22,700 nt of DNA. Source: a virus. The stretch's first letter is position 1, and every line of letters starts with the position of its first letter. The stretch is from IMG/VR virus record IMGVR_UViG_3300020468_000080, positions 1 to 22,700 of that record, one strand, 5' to 3'. Under the pieces are notes generated by a model that did not search any database, was not told the DNA's origin, and worked only from the letters and a program-made list of their open reading frames with translations. Shown piece by piece: positions 15,715 through 21,600 of the stretch. Made by a program: the position numbers and the translations under genes.

Positions 15715-16815
15715 ATGACAAAAACTGTTTTTAATCAGAACAATATCAATTTCTCTAAAGAGCCTATGTTTTTTGGTGCTGATCAAAATGTGCAACGATA
15801 TGATGTATTCAAACATCCACAGTTTGACAAATTAAATCAAACAATGCTTGGATACTTTTGGAGACCTGAAGAAGTGTCTTTACAAAAGGACAGAGCAGAT
15901 TATCTTACGTTCAGACCAGAGCAAAAACACATATTCACAAGTAATTTAAAATATCAAACATTATTAGATAGTGTGCAAGGCAGAGGTCCAAGTTTGATGT
16001 TTTTGCCATATGTTTCAAATCCTGAATTAGAAGGTTGTATAGTAACTTGGGACTTCTTTGAAACAATACACTCAAGAAGCTACACACACATTATTAAAAA
16101 TGTATATCCAGATCCAGTAGAAGTATTTGACACAATATTAAATGATAAAGAGATTATTAAAAGAGCGAAGTCTGTTACAGAGAACTACGACAAGTTTGGT
16201 AAAATGGCACTGGATTATGCCGCAGGTAAAAAAGTAGACATAATTGATCTTAAACGTCAATTGTATCTTGCAATGATGACTGTAAATTTACTAGAAGGTT
16301 TGAGATTTTACATTTCATTTGCTTGTACTTTTGCATTTGGTGAACTTAAACTTATGGAAGGATCTGCAAAGATACTTTCACTTATTGCTAGAGATGAAGC
16401 AACACATTTAAACTTATCCACACACGTGATTAAGGCATGGCAAAAAGGTGATGACCCAGAAATGACCAAAGCAATGAAAGGCACAGAGAAGACAGTAATA
16501 CAGATGTTCAAAGACTGTGTTGAAGAAGAGAAAGCATGGGCAAAACACCTATTTAAAGATGGATCTATCATAGGACTTAATGAAAGACTACTAGGCTCAT
16601 ATGTAGAATGGACAGCAAATAAAAGATTAAAAGCACTAGGCTTTGATCCTCTATACGACATTCCAGCATCACAAAATCCATTGCCTTGGACCACACACTG
16701 GTTGAGTTCAAAAGGTATGCAGGTGGCTCCGCAAGAAACAGAAGTAGAAAGTTATATTGTGGGTGGCATCAAGCAAGACGTCAAAAAAGGCCAATTCAGT
16801 AAATTTAAATTATAA
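15715..16815 (+). CDS. nrdB: Ribonucleoside-diphosphate reductase class Ia, beta subunit
   Basis: A 366-residue small subunit carrying the di-iron/tyrosyl radical cofactor. All ligands can be placed: D85, E116, H119, E194, E228 and H231, with radical tyrosine Y123 in ETIHSRSYTHI. The tyrosine is present, so this is a standard class Ia/b type and not the Phe-bearing class Ic. It begins 14 nt after nrdA with a weak AAAGA upstream and is clearly in the same operon. The C-terminal tail (KKGQFSKFKL) should dock to NrdA. Phages use this pair to convert host ribonucleotides into dNTPs. Confidence 0.97.
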   Translation: MTKTVFNQNNINFSKEPMFFGADQNVQRYDVFKHPQFDKLNQTMLGYFWRPEEVSLQKDRADYLTFRPEQKHIFTSNLKYQTLLDSVQGRGPSLMFLPYVSNPELEGCIVTWDFFETIHSRSYTHIIKNVYPDPVEVFDTILNDKEIIKRAKSVTENYDKFGKMALDYAAGKKVDIIDLKRQLYLAMMTVNLLEGLRFYISFACTFAFGELKLMEGSAKILSLIARDEATHLNLSTHVIKAWQKGDDPEMTKAMKGTEKTVIQMFKDCVEEEKAWAKHLFKDGSIIGLNERLLGSYVEWTANKRLKALGFDPLYDIPASQNPLPWTTHWLSSKGMQVAPQETEVESYIVGGIKQDVKKGQFSKFKL

Positions 16816-16835
16816 TACGAGCAGTTTTCTACTGC

Positions 16836-16843
16836 TATAAATA
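16836..16843 (+). promoter_or_regulatory. T4-type late promoter box (TATAAATA)
   Basis: Perfect TATAAATA, 8 nt before the ATG of the PAAR gene and with no Shine-Dalgarno. It marks the return from nucleotide metabolism to late genes. Confidence 0.75.
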
Positions 16844-16851
16844 CTGTTACA

Positions 16852-17157
16852 ATGCCAAGAATATCAAGACACAATGACCTAGCTAAAACTGGACACGCTT
16901 GTTCAACAGTGGCACCGGTGAGAGCATCTCAATTCACAGTGTTTGCCAATGGCAGAGCTGTGCTTAGACCTGGAGATAAACTTAAACCACATAAAATTCT
17001 TGTGGCACCACCAAAGCGTTGTGTAGGTCATAAAGCAAAAGTAAAAAGAGGATCACGTAGCGTATTTGCACAAGGAATACCTGTGGCCAGAGTGGGTGAC
17101 AAAGCCGACTTTGGTGCAATGAAGCAAGGATCATTTACTGTTTTCGCTGGAGGATAA
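16852..17157 (+). CDS. PAAR-repeat spike tip protein
   Basis: A 101-residue PAAR-family protein. These form the sharpened metal-bound tip of contractile tail spikes (T4 gp5.4 and type VI secretion tips). Visible features are the start PRISRHNDLAKTGHAC, two Val/Phe-Ala-Gly/Asn turns (FTVFANG and FTVFAGG), repeated Arg-x-Gly-Asp-Lys elements (RPGDK, RVGDK), and several His/Cys residues (His6, His15, Cys17, Cys57, His59) that could bind the tip zinc. It places a contractile-tail (myovirus) particle in this genome. It is transcribed with the next gene, 2 nt downstream. Confidence 0.85.
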   Translation: MPRISRHNDLAKTGHACSTVAPVRASQFTVFANGRAVLRPGDKLKPHKILVAPPKRCVGHKAKVKRGSRSVFAQGIPVARVGDKADFGAMKQGSFTVFAGG

Positions 17158-17159
17158 CA

Positions 17160-18389
17160 ATGGCAAAAAAAGGACTAAAGTCATTAGCAGAATCAACTCC
17201 TAATTTTTCCAATCAGGCACTAGAAAATGCTGTGAGCGATTTAAGAATTGGTTGGGTAGCCAAGTCAATTGATTTAGATACAGCAATTACTGACAGTGCT
17301 GTTCTTACAGATTCACAGAAAAACGATCTTAAAGACACAATTAACAATGTCCCTCATTTAAACGCAGGTAGATATCTTAACGATTTAGTACGACACACAG
17401 CATCCATTATAGATGGATCCATAATGCCATTAGATACAACAATAGTTAATCCTGAGCCAGGAAGTTTTTTAGAAATATTACAGCTAGTTCAAACTTTACA
17501 AACTTTAATTCCTGATTTGTTTGGGGTTACTCCAGAAGAAAAAAGTCGTGGTGTAAATGATCATTTGGGCACTTTAAATAATATCTTTCTTGAAACTGAA
17601 GATAGTTCAGATCCTGTTTTCACTTCATTGAAAAGTTCTTTTACATTTATTGACAATGCAAGTCTTGCCACAGACACCACTTATCAAACAGCAATAGATG
17701 ATCTTAAAAATTTTATAGTTGGCCTGTCTGGAGACAGCACAGACTTTCAAACAAGTTTAGACAACAGAGCCGCAACACTGGCCACAGCACAAACAAACTT
17801 TAACAATGCACTAGCAAGTGAGCCATATCTTACAAAAAGAACACAAATTATTACTGACAGAGAAAAAATTAACACACAGGTAAATTTAGAGAACACTAAC
17901 CTAAACGATATAAGAACATATTCGGATACACTTACAGATAATCTTAGTTTCACTTCGTTAGCAGAAGATTCAGGCCTACGTAAATTAATGTCAAATGTTG
18001 CACAGAACGCTAATTGGCAATCTTATTTTAACAACTATGAACAAAATGAGGAAAATCTTAACCCTCTATATTCAACAGATGACGACTCATCAAAAGAAAA
18101 TATAATAGATTTAGTACTACGAACAAGAGGCTTACCTGATGTTGTGGATCCATTAGATCTTGATGCTGTGATAGACAAAGCCAGACGTGACAGTCGTATT
18201 AACACTCAAAATTTTGATTCTTTTCGCATTGATAAGCAGATTGAAGAATGTTGTGTACAACTTGGTATAAAAACTTTTGGAAATGTTTACAATCAAAGTC
18301 AGCGTTTATTGGACAATCTAAATCAAAGAGATAGAGATATTGTTCAAGAACAGCTGAATCTTAACGAAGACGCAGATACTATCAGTTAG
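17160..18389 (+). CDS. Virion-type protein paired with PAAR
   Basis: A 409-residue acidic, Asn/Asp/Thr-rich, largely helical protein with no catalytic motif. It starts 2 nt after the PAAR gene with a strong Shine-Dalgarno (GGAGG) in the PAAR 3' end. Long helical stretches (about 180-265) may form a coiled coil. Cys appear only as a CC pair near residue 362. Tight coupling with the spike tip argues for a baseplate or tail-associated component, or a spike-delivered protein; neither is proven. The last 8 nt overlap the convergent minus-strand gene. Confidence 0.65.
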   Translation: MAKKGLKSLAESTPNFSNQALENAVSDLRIGWVAKSIDLDTAITDSAVLTDSQKNDLKDTINNVPHLNAGRYLNDLVRHTASIIDGSIMPLDTTIVNPEPGSFLEILQLVQTLQTLIPDLFGVTPEEKSRGVNDHLGTLNNIFLETEDSSDPVFTSLKSSFTFIDNASLATDTTYQTAIDDLKNFIVGLSGDSTDFQTSLDNRAATLATAQTNFNNALASEPYLTKRTQIITDREKINTQVNLENTNLNDIRTYSDTLTDNLSFTSLAEDSGLRKLMSNVAQNANWQSYFNNYEQNEENLNPLYSTDDDSSKENIIDLVLRTRGLPDVVDPLDLDAVIDKARRDSRINTQNFDSFRIDKQIEECCVQLGIKTFGNVYNQSQRLLDNLNQRDRDIVQEQLNLNEDADTIS

Positions 18390-18531
18390 TCTTTTGTTTT
18401 TTCTTGCCAGCACCCATATAATGTTTGCTTGGTTCGTAGTCCCATTTTTTTCCATGGTGGCCACGTACATCAGCGTAGAACATTCTAAGTCTTACTAGCA
18501 TTTTGATTAACGGGTTGTGCGTTACTTTCAT
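18382..18531 (-). CDS. Small basic protein (49 residues)
   Basis: A short minus-strand frame below usual ORF cut-offs: ATG at 18531, TGA at 18382. The product is very basic (MKVTHNPLIKML at the start, GAGKKKQKTN at the end) with an aromatic, His-rich middle (DVRGHHGKKWDYEPSKHYMG). Its ATG shares one base with the stop of the upstream minus-strand gene (TAATG), a classic translational-coupling arrangement, which supports it as real. It could bind nucleic acid. No named family recognised. Confidence 0.65.
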   Translation of the reverse strand: MKVTHNPLIKMLVRLRMFYADVRGHHGKKWDYEPSKHYMGAGKKKQKTN

Positions 18532-18734
18532 TATCTTCCAAGTTTCTTCTTTCTACCAAATGGTAATTTTTGCTCTTTGACAAACTCCTCCCCGCCTTTT
18601 GTCATCCACTCAATAGTTACCATTTTTGCTTTAGAAGACCCTTGAAATGACTTGATTGCCTTTTTCAAAGACAATGCTTCTACTTCTTTAGTTTCTGTTC
18701 CGTCATCAAATTTAAAAATTCTCATCTTGGGCAT
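18531..18734 (-). CDS. Small basic early-type protein
   Basis: A 67-residue protein with a short beta-hairpin-like start (MRIFKFDDGTETKEVEA), a helix (LKKAIKSFQG) and a highly basic C-terminus (FGRKKKLGR). The layout resembles small DNA-binding or host-takeover proteins of phages but no family is recognised. The start at 18734 lies 6 nt from a -10 element (TAAATT on the minus strand), so its mRNA should be leaderless; a second ATG three codons on is possible. It leads a two-gene operon with the coupled 49-residue protein. Confidence 0.65.
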   Translation of the reverse strand: MPKMRIFKFDDGTETKEVEALSLKKAIKSFQGSSKAKMVTIEWMTKGGEEFVKEQKLPFGRKKKLGR

Positions 18735-18740
18735 ATATCT

Positions 18741-18769
18741 AATTTAGCACAGACTTGACAAAAGGTCAA
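18741..18769 (-). promoter_or_regulatory. Sigma70-type promoter, minus strand
   Basis: On the minus strand: TTGACC (18769-18764), 17-nt spacer, TAAATT (18746-18741), then 6 nt to the ATG at 18734. It overlaps the oppositely directed tmRNA promoter. Confidence 0.65.
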
Positions 18770-18783
18770 TATTATGCTTAAAT
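18755..18783 (+). promoter_or_regulatory. Sigma70-type promoter of the tmRNA gene
   Basis: TTGACA (18755-18760), 17-nt spacer, TTAAAT (18778-18783). The -35 lies inside the spacer of the minus-strand promoter, and the palindrome TTGAC-AAAAG-GTCAA (18755-18769) joins both -35 boxes. Confidence 0.6.
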
Positions 18784-18799
18784 ATTATTGTATACGTTG

Positions 18800-19080
18800 A
18801 AACATTTGGAATAAGCGTTACGGACGTCGGGGCAGTACCGACCACCTCCACCATACTAGGATTGGTGGCTTATGTAATCCCTTCCGGGGGTGAACTAGGA
18901 TCGACGGATGTGTAAAGAAATGTGGAGTATGCCCAGTTGGTTCGAGGTAACGGCCAGTTTTTAAATGCAAACACAAAAGCATTAGGATTTGCTGACTTAA
19001 CAGTTGGTATGTCTGAACTGAGATTAGCGGCCTAGTCCAATAATTTCGGGGAGTGGCCCACCTGGCAACAGAACGGGCCG
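18800..19080 (+). ncRNA. ssrA: Permuted (two-piece) tmRNA
   Basis: Transfer-messenger RNA rescues stalled ribosomes and tags the nascent peptide for proteolysis. The gene is circularly permuted, as in Alphaproteobacteria: the acceptor piece comes first. It has a T-arm (GTCGG, 7-nt loop GGCAGTA, CCGAC, 18826-18842), then CACCTCC (18843-18849), discriminator A and encoded CCA (18851-18853). After a 32-nt intervening loop the coding piece begins with GGGGGTG (18886-18892), which pairs with CACCTCC over 7 bp with one G-U. The tRNA-like D region GGATCGACGG follows (18898-18907). Possible P2 pairs are TGTAA (18911-18915) with TTACG (18818-18822) and AAATGT (18918-18923) with ACATTT (18802-18807). 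The tag frame and a GGCCC/GGGCC stem (19055-19079) complete it. Exact mature ends are estimates. Confidence 0.93.
18967..19035 (+). other. tmRNA proteolysis-tag reading frame
   Basis: Within the tmRNA, a frame from the likely resume codon GCA (18967) to TAG (19033-19035) encodes a 22-residue tag beginning ANTKALGF and ending SELRLAA. The LAA end is the canonical degron read by ClpXP-type proteases. The resume codon is inferred from the Ala-Asn start common in tags; the frame at the LAA end is unambiguous. It is longer than the 11-residue E. coli tag. Confidence 0.88.
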
Positions 19081-19087
19081 TAAAATT

Positions 19088-19300
19088 ATGTGGAAAATGG
19101 TAATTATAATCTGTGCTGTTGGTGGACAATGTTTGCCTTTTCATGAAGAGACAAATCAAATCTACAAAGATCAAGACACGTGTCTAGCACTTGCAGAAGA
19201 CAAAGCTGAGATAATGATGTCAGAAGCTATGCAAATGCGGATACCGTTGACTTCAATAGAAGGTACCTGCATTGAAGATCCTACTTCAAAACCAATTTAA
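19088..19300 (+). CDS. Small protein with hydrophobic N-terminus and three cysteines
   Basis: A 70-residue protein starting about 8 nt after the tmRNA. The first 12 residues (MWKMVIIICAVG) are hydrophobic but short for a signal peptide; Cys at 9, 15 and 32 plus one at 60 could form disulphides in an exported product. Small proteins with this layout (hydrophobic start, early QC, then YKDQDTC) occur in phage genomes without assigned function. No clear Shine-Dalgarno is seen, and it may be transcribed by read-through from the tmRNA promoter. Confidence 0.55.
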   Translation: MWKMVIIICAVGGQCLPFHEETNQIYKDQDTCLALAEDKAEIMMSEAMQMRIPLTSIEGTCIEDPTSKPI

Positions 19301-19322
19301 TCTATAAAGTACCAGTTCTTAC

Positions 19323-19350
19323 TTGACAATGAAGGTTTAAATAATATTGT
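19323..19350 (+). promoter_or_regulatory. Sigma70-type promoter with inverted repeat
   Basis: TTGACA (19323-19328), 16-nt spacer, TATTGT (19345-19350). An inverted repeat TTGACAA (19323-19329) / TTGTCAA (19347-19353) brackets the promoter and could be an operator. Confidence 0.5.
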
Positions 19351-19363
19351 CAAGGGGAAGCAA

Positions 19364-19642
19364 ATGTTTACACTCGCTCAAAAGCGAACAAACTACTGGT
19401 CGAAGATCAGAAAGAAGGCACCTAAGGTGCCAGACATTACCTGCCCTGCGATTGACGATGTGCTAAATCAATTGGAAAAACTTGTTGGTAAAGAACTACA
19501 TAAAAGAAAATACAAAGCCTTTGAACGCAAACTAGAAAAATTACGCCGTGAAAATGAACGTTTACGTGATTGTGGAGTATATTGGCACGATGCTTGCAAA
19601 GAAGCTGTAAGAGATCTAATTGGCAAAAAGAAAACACGTTGA
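19364..19642 (+). CDS. Small basic coiled-coil protein
   Basis: A 92-residue, strongly basic helical protein. Residues 30-70 (QLEKLVGKELHKRKYKAFERK, continued by LEKLRRENERL) show heptad-like Leu spacing typical of a coiled coil. Three Cys at 27, 70 and 78. A Shine-Dalgarno-like AAGGGG lies 6 nt before the ATG. The stop TGA (19640-19642) is inside the -35 box of the next gene's promoter. DNA binding or dimerisation is plausible; no family recognised. Confidence 0.6.
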   Translation: MFTLAQKRTNYWSKIRKKAPKVPDITCPAIDDVLNQLEKLVGKELHKRKYKAFERKLEKLRRENERLRDCGVYWHDACKEAVRDLIGKKKTR

Positions 19643-19667
19643 CCAATACGTTAATTTAAAGTAAAAT
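19639..19667 (+). promoter_or_regulatory. Sigma70-type promoter of the HNH gene
   Basis: TTGACC (19639-19644), 17-nt spacer, TAAAAT (19662-19667), then 6 nt to the ATG at 19674, predicting a leaderless mRNA. The -35 contains the upstream stop codon. Confidence 0.65.
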
Positions 19668-19673
19668 ATATAA

Positions 19674-20048
19674 ATGTCAGAAATTGAAAACAGGCCTATC
19701 TGTGTGAATAAAGGTTGTTCTCGGCCTGTGTGTTTTAGTGCTACATACAAAAGTGGTGCGAAAAGATGGAGACCAGTATGTTATGTTTGTCATGAAGCCT
19801 CATATGGAGCAAGGCAACTAGACGAAGGTGTGGTCGCAGTGAAAAAATTATATTGTGAAAACATGGATGGCAGATTTGGGTACGCCTGTACAGCAACAAT
19901 TCCTTATCCTGGTGCTTTAGAACTAGATCATATTGATGGTGATAGATGTCATAATGTAGAAGAAAACATTCAAACTATTTGTAAGGTATGCCATTCTTAC
20001 AAATCACACAAAAATAATGATTACAAAAAAAATAGAAATGCCGCTTAA
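19674..20048 (+). CDS. HNH-family nuclease-like protein with zinc cysteines
   Basis: A 124-residue protein with an HNH core: LELDHIDGD (82-90, D85/H86), a central Asn-rich segment (NVEENIQ) and CKVCH (103-107) followed by the SHK helix. Further Cys at 10, 15, 20, 36 and 39 form an N-terminal zinc knuckle (CYVCHE). Free-standing HNH proteins in T4-like phages are often homing endonucleases, sometimes DNA-processing or recombination nucleases. The leaderless promoter directly upstream makes it an independent early-type unit. Its last 11 nt overlap the next gene. Confidence 0.8.
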   Translation: MSEIENRPICVNKGCSRPVCFSATYKSGAKRWRPVCYVCHEASYGARQLDEGVVAVKKLYCENMDGRFGYACTATIPYPGALELDHIDGDRCHNVEENIQTICKVCHSYKSHKNNDYKKNRNAA

Positions 20049-20232
20049 CTGCTTTTACAAATGTAAAGTTACCAAAAATAATAAAACAGATGTATATCAT
20101 TATGGTTATATGACTTGGAAAAGTATCTTGCAAGATGTTAAAAACTATTATAAAGATGGTGCAGACGCTGTGGAACTAGAAATGATATCAAAAAAAAGTT
20201 TTGATAAAAGGATGAAACCATATTGTGGTTGA
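20038..20232 (+). CDS. Small phage protein of unknown function
   Basis: A 64-residue protein (MPLNCFYKCKVTKNN) with an aromatic beta-rich first half and a helical second half ending KRMKPYCG. I prefer the ATG at 20038; an in-frame ATG at 20017 would add seven residues. It overlaps the HNH gene by 11 nt and is probably translated by coupling. The TGA stop (20230-20232) lies inside the next -35 box. No motif identified. Confidence 0.6.
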   Translation: MPLNCFYKCKVTKNNKTDVYHYGYMTWKSILQDVKNYYKDGADAVELEMISKKSFDKRMKPYCG

Positions 20233-20257
20233 CACTTTGTTGGTAATTTTTTACAAT
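20229..20257 (+). promoter_or_regulatory. Sigma70-type promoter, stop codon inside -35
   Basis: TTGACA (20229-20234), 17-nt spacer, TACAAT (20252-20257), 5 nt before the ATG at 20263. Leaderless geometry, no Shine-Dalgarno. Confidence 0.7.
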
Positions 20258-20262
20258 ATATA

Positions 20263-20481
20263 ATGAAAGAATTTAAATTAAACATTAAAGTTGGTGACCT
20301 GGTTGAAGTTGGCAGATTTAGAAATGTGCAGACCAAAATTAAATCTATAGAAATAGATCAACACGGACAACCTGTGCTGGTTACAAGTAAAGGCAAAAAG
20401 AAATTATTGAGTTGTAGGTTAGTTAAACTGCATCCTGGATCCAAGACGCCAAAACAAATACTAATGGAAAAACGTAAATGA
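20263..20481 (+). CDS. Small SH3-like (KOW-like) basic protein
   Basis: A 72-residue basic protein with five predicted strands (FKLNIKVGDLVEVG, TKIKSIEID, PVLVTSK, KKLLSCRLVKL), a pattern like a small SH3/KOW barrel that binds RNA or DNA. The C-terminus is a short basic helix. Transcribed from the promoter just upstream without leader. Its TGA overlaps the ATG of the next gene (ATGA), so the two are coupled. The fold assignment is tentative. Confidence 0.55.
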   Translation: MKEFKLNIKVGDLVEVGRFRNVQTKIKSIEIDQHGQPVLVTSKGKKKLLSCRLVKLHPGSKTPKQILMEKRK

Positions 20482-20618
20482 ATAGTTTTGAATTACTATC
20501 AATAGTATTTTGTGTTATTTTTGCTGGCTGTATGATTGCGTATGCTTACAGGAAAACTAACAAAAAAAGTAAGAAAAGCAAAGCAAAATCACGGAAAAAA
20601 TGGTCCTGGACACTATAG
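20478..20618 (+). CDS. Small single-pass membrane protein (46 residues)
   Basis: A short frame beginning at an ATGA overlap with the previous gene. Residues 4-23 form one hydrophobic segment (FELLSIVFCVIFAGCMIAYAY) and the rest is a very basic tail (residues 25-41, about half Lys/Arg) ending in WSWTL. By the positive-inside rule the tail faces the cytoplasm. Small early phage membrane proteins of this type often act on the host envelope or exclude superinfecting phage; no function can be assigned here. The stop abuts the next -35 box. Confidence 0.6.
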   Translation: MNSFELLSIVFCVIFAGCMIAYAYRKTNKKSKKSKAKSRKKWSWTL

Positions 20619-20619
20619 G

Positions 20620-20648
20620 TTGACACTATACCAAATCTAATATATAAT
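20620..20648 (+). promoter_or_regulatory. Consensus sigma70 promoter of the structured RNA
   Basis: TTGACA (20620-20625), exactly 17 nt, TATAAT (20643-20648): both hexamers perfect, the strongest promoter match in the window. Expected initiation near 20655. Confidence 0.9.
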
Positions 20649-20654
20649 GGTAAA

Positions 20655-20808
20655 CATCAAAGGCGAGCATTGGGTAGACAGATGCGTAGACACTCATTTG
20701 TAACTTCCAACCTTACTCCCGTTTAGGGATATGCATTTTGTATAGCGGAGGCTGGTGACAGGCTAAACCGCGAGACTACGTAGATCTGTTCCAATGCTAG
20801 GCCTTTTA
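20655..20808 (+). ncRNA. Unassigned structured RNA of about 150 nt
   Basis: A GC-richer stretch without a long reading frame between a perfect promoter and a T-run. A long closing helix with small internal loops is built from AGGC (20661-20664)/GCCT (20801-20804), AGCATTGG (20666-20673)/CCAATGCT (20791-20798), ACAGAT (20678-20683)/ATCTGT (20784-20789), and CGTAG (20685-20689)/CTACG (20776-20780). Inside are TCCC-GTTTA-GGGA (20717-20729) and a GCGG/CCGC stem (20745-20748/20768-20771) holding CTG-GTGA-CAG, a GNRA tetraloop (20752-20761). The closing strand runs into TTTT, a plausible terminator. It could be a stand-alone regulatory RNA or a leader for the gene at 20813. I cannot match it to tRNA, 6S, SRP RNA or a riboswitch class from memory. 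Confidence 0.75.
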
Positions 20809-20812
20809 TAAT

Positions 20813-21316
20813 ATGAGCAAAACAAAAGCACTACTTGAAGGATTAGGAAACATTGTAAGAAAGCCCAGCACTTTCAGAGAAGAAAAATACGATTCCTACA
20901 CAAACAGATTTTATATCACACAACATTCATTTCACAAATTACCAGCCAAATACGACAAAGCCAAACGTCATAAGGACGAAGATAGTTTTGAGTATATAAA
21001 GATAGATCGTGTGTATGGCGGATTGTATGAACAGCAACTACATCAAGCAGACGGAACCATATACAAAGGCAAACTGCACAAAAAAAGAAGACTGGTAACA
21101 AATAAAGATAATACTGGAGAACAAGATAATTTTTATAGTAGATGCATAGTCACAGCAGATGGTAGATGGTTTGACAATGGCGGTATGCCTATTGAAGCAC
21201 CAACTAAACTAGAACCAGAAAAAGTTAAAACTCCTGAAGAGATTGAAGAAGAGGAAGAACAAAAATTGGAAATAGCTAAACGTAAAGAAGCAGAGATACT
21301 GGCGAAATTAAAATGA
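20813..21316 (+). CDS. Conserved phage protein, unknown
   Basis: A 167-residue protein with a basic N-terminal two-thirds containing many Tyr and His residues and predicted strands (about 25-125), then a highly charged Glu/Lys helix (residues 133-167) resembling a single alpha-helix or coiled coil. No catalytic pattern; one Cys at 111. The ATG lies only 4-5 nt after the structured RNA's T-run, with TATAAT directly before it but no matching -35, so it is probably expressed by read-through of the RNA. The next gene overlaps by ATGA. Confidence 0.6.
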   Translation: MSKTKALLEGLGNIVRKPSTFREEKYDSYTNRFYITQHSFHKLPAKYDKAKRHKDEDSFEYIKIDRVYGGLYEQQLHQADGTIYKGKLHKKRRLVTNKDNTGEQDNFYSRCIVTADGRWFDNGGMPIEAPTKLEPEKVKTPEEIEEEEEQKLEIAKRKEAEILAKLK

Positions 21317-21465
21317 CACCATTAGCAAAACAATTTTCACCTAGTAAAAAGAGACTTATGGATAATGCTTTCCGAATGATGATGAGTGCTGAAGATACAT
21401 GGTTTAAAAATTACTGGACTAAAGTATATGTTCATCTCTGTAAGCAGTACAATAATCTCAACTAA
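21313..21465 (+). CDS. Small helical protein (50 residues)
   Basis: A short frame starting in an ATGA overlap with the previous stop, ending TAA at 21463-21465. The product is helical with Met, Trp and Tyr in the second half (AFRMMMSAEDTW then FKNYWTKVYVHL) and basic at the start. The coupled start and clean end next to a late box argue it is real. No family recognised. Confidence 0.6.
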   Translation: MTPLAKQFSPSKKRLMDNAFRMMMSAEDTWFKNYWTKVYVHLCKQYNNLN

Positions 21466-21468
21466 ATA
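21461..21468 (+). promoter_or_regulatory. Late promoter box (ACTAAATA)
   Basis: ACTAAATA overlapping the stop of the upstream gene. Initiation at about 21474 would make 21474-21600 the leader of the TctA-like gene. Confidence 0.5.
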
Positions 21469-21473
21469 ATACT

Positions 21474-21597
21474 GTAACGCCACTACCAAGTGACGTCGGC
21501 ATTAAGACGACCTGCTATTACCGTAAGGGAACACCGTAGAAAAGGGCCGTGCCGTGTGTGGGACTCTCCACTAGCATTTAAATTAAAATTGTTGTAA
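21474..21597 (+). ncRNA. GC-rich structured 5' leader of the TctA-like gene
   Basis: About 125 nt without a long frame, clearly GC-richer than its surroundings from 21478 to 21575. Hairpins: CACT-ACCA-AGTG (21481-21492), CGTC with an 8-nt loop and GACG (21494-21509), GTGG-GACTCT-CCAC (21558-21571). A long-range pair TGCTA (21513-21517)/TAGCA (21572-21576) encloses the second half. It ends 24 nt before the transporter ATG in an A/T-rich stretch. A cis-regulatory element such as a riboswitch is a reasonable hypothesis; an independent small RNA is also possible. Confidence 0.5.
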
Positions 21598-21600
21598 AAT

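Noticed and set aside
20655-20808. 6S RNA or SRP RNA
   Set aside because: The centre branches into separate hairpins with a GNRA loop instead of one long rod with a central bubble, and the SRP GGAAG/AGCA loop motif is absent.
20807-20812. TATAAT directly before the ATG at 20813 as a separate promoter
   Set aside because: No acceptable -35 at 16-18 nt upstream; the bases are better explained as the T-run/A-T stretch after the structured RNA.
21506-21540. Resemblance of CCGTAAGGGAACACC to the glutamine (glnA/downstream-peptide) riboswitch core
   Set aside because: The partner strand and the conserved GACGGAAGUAGG element are missing, so the match is only a short coincidence.
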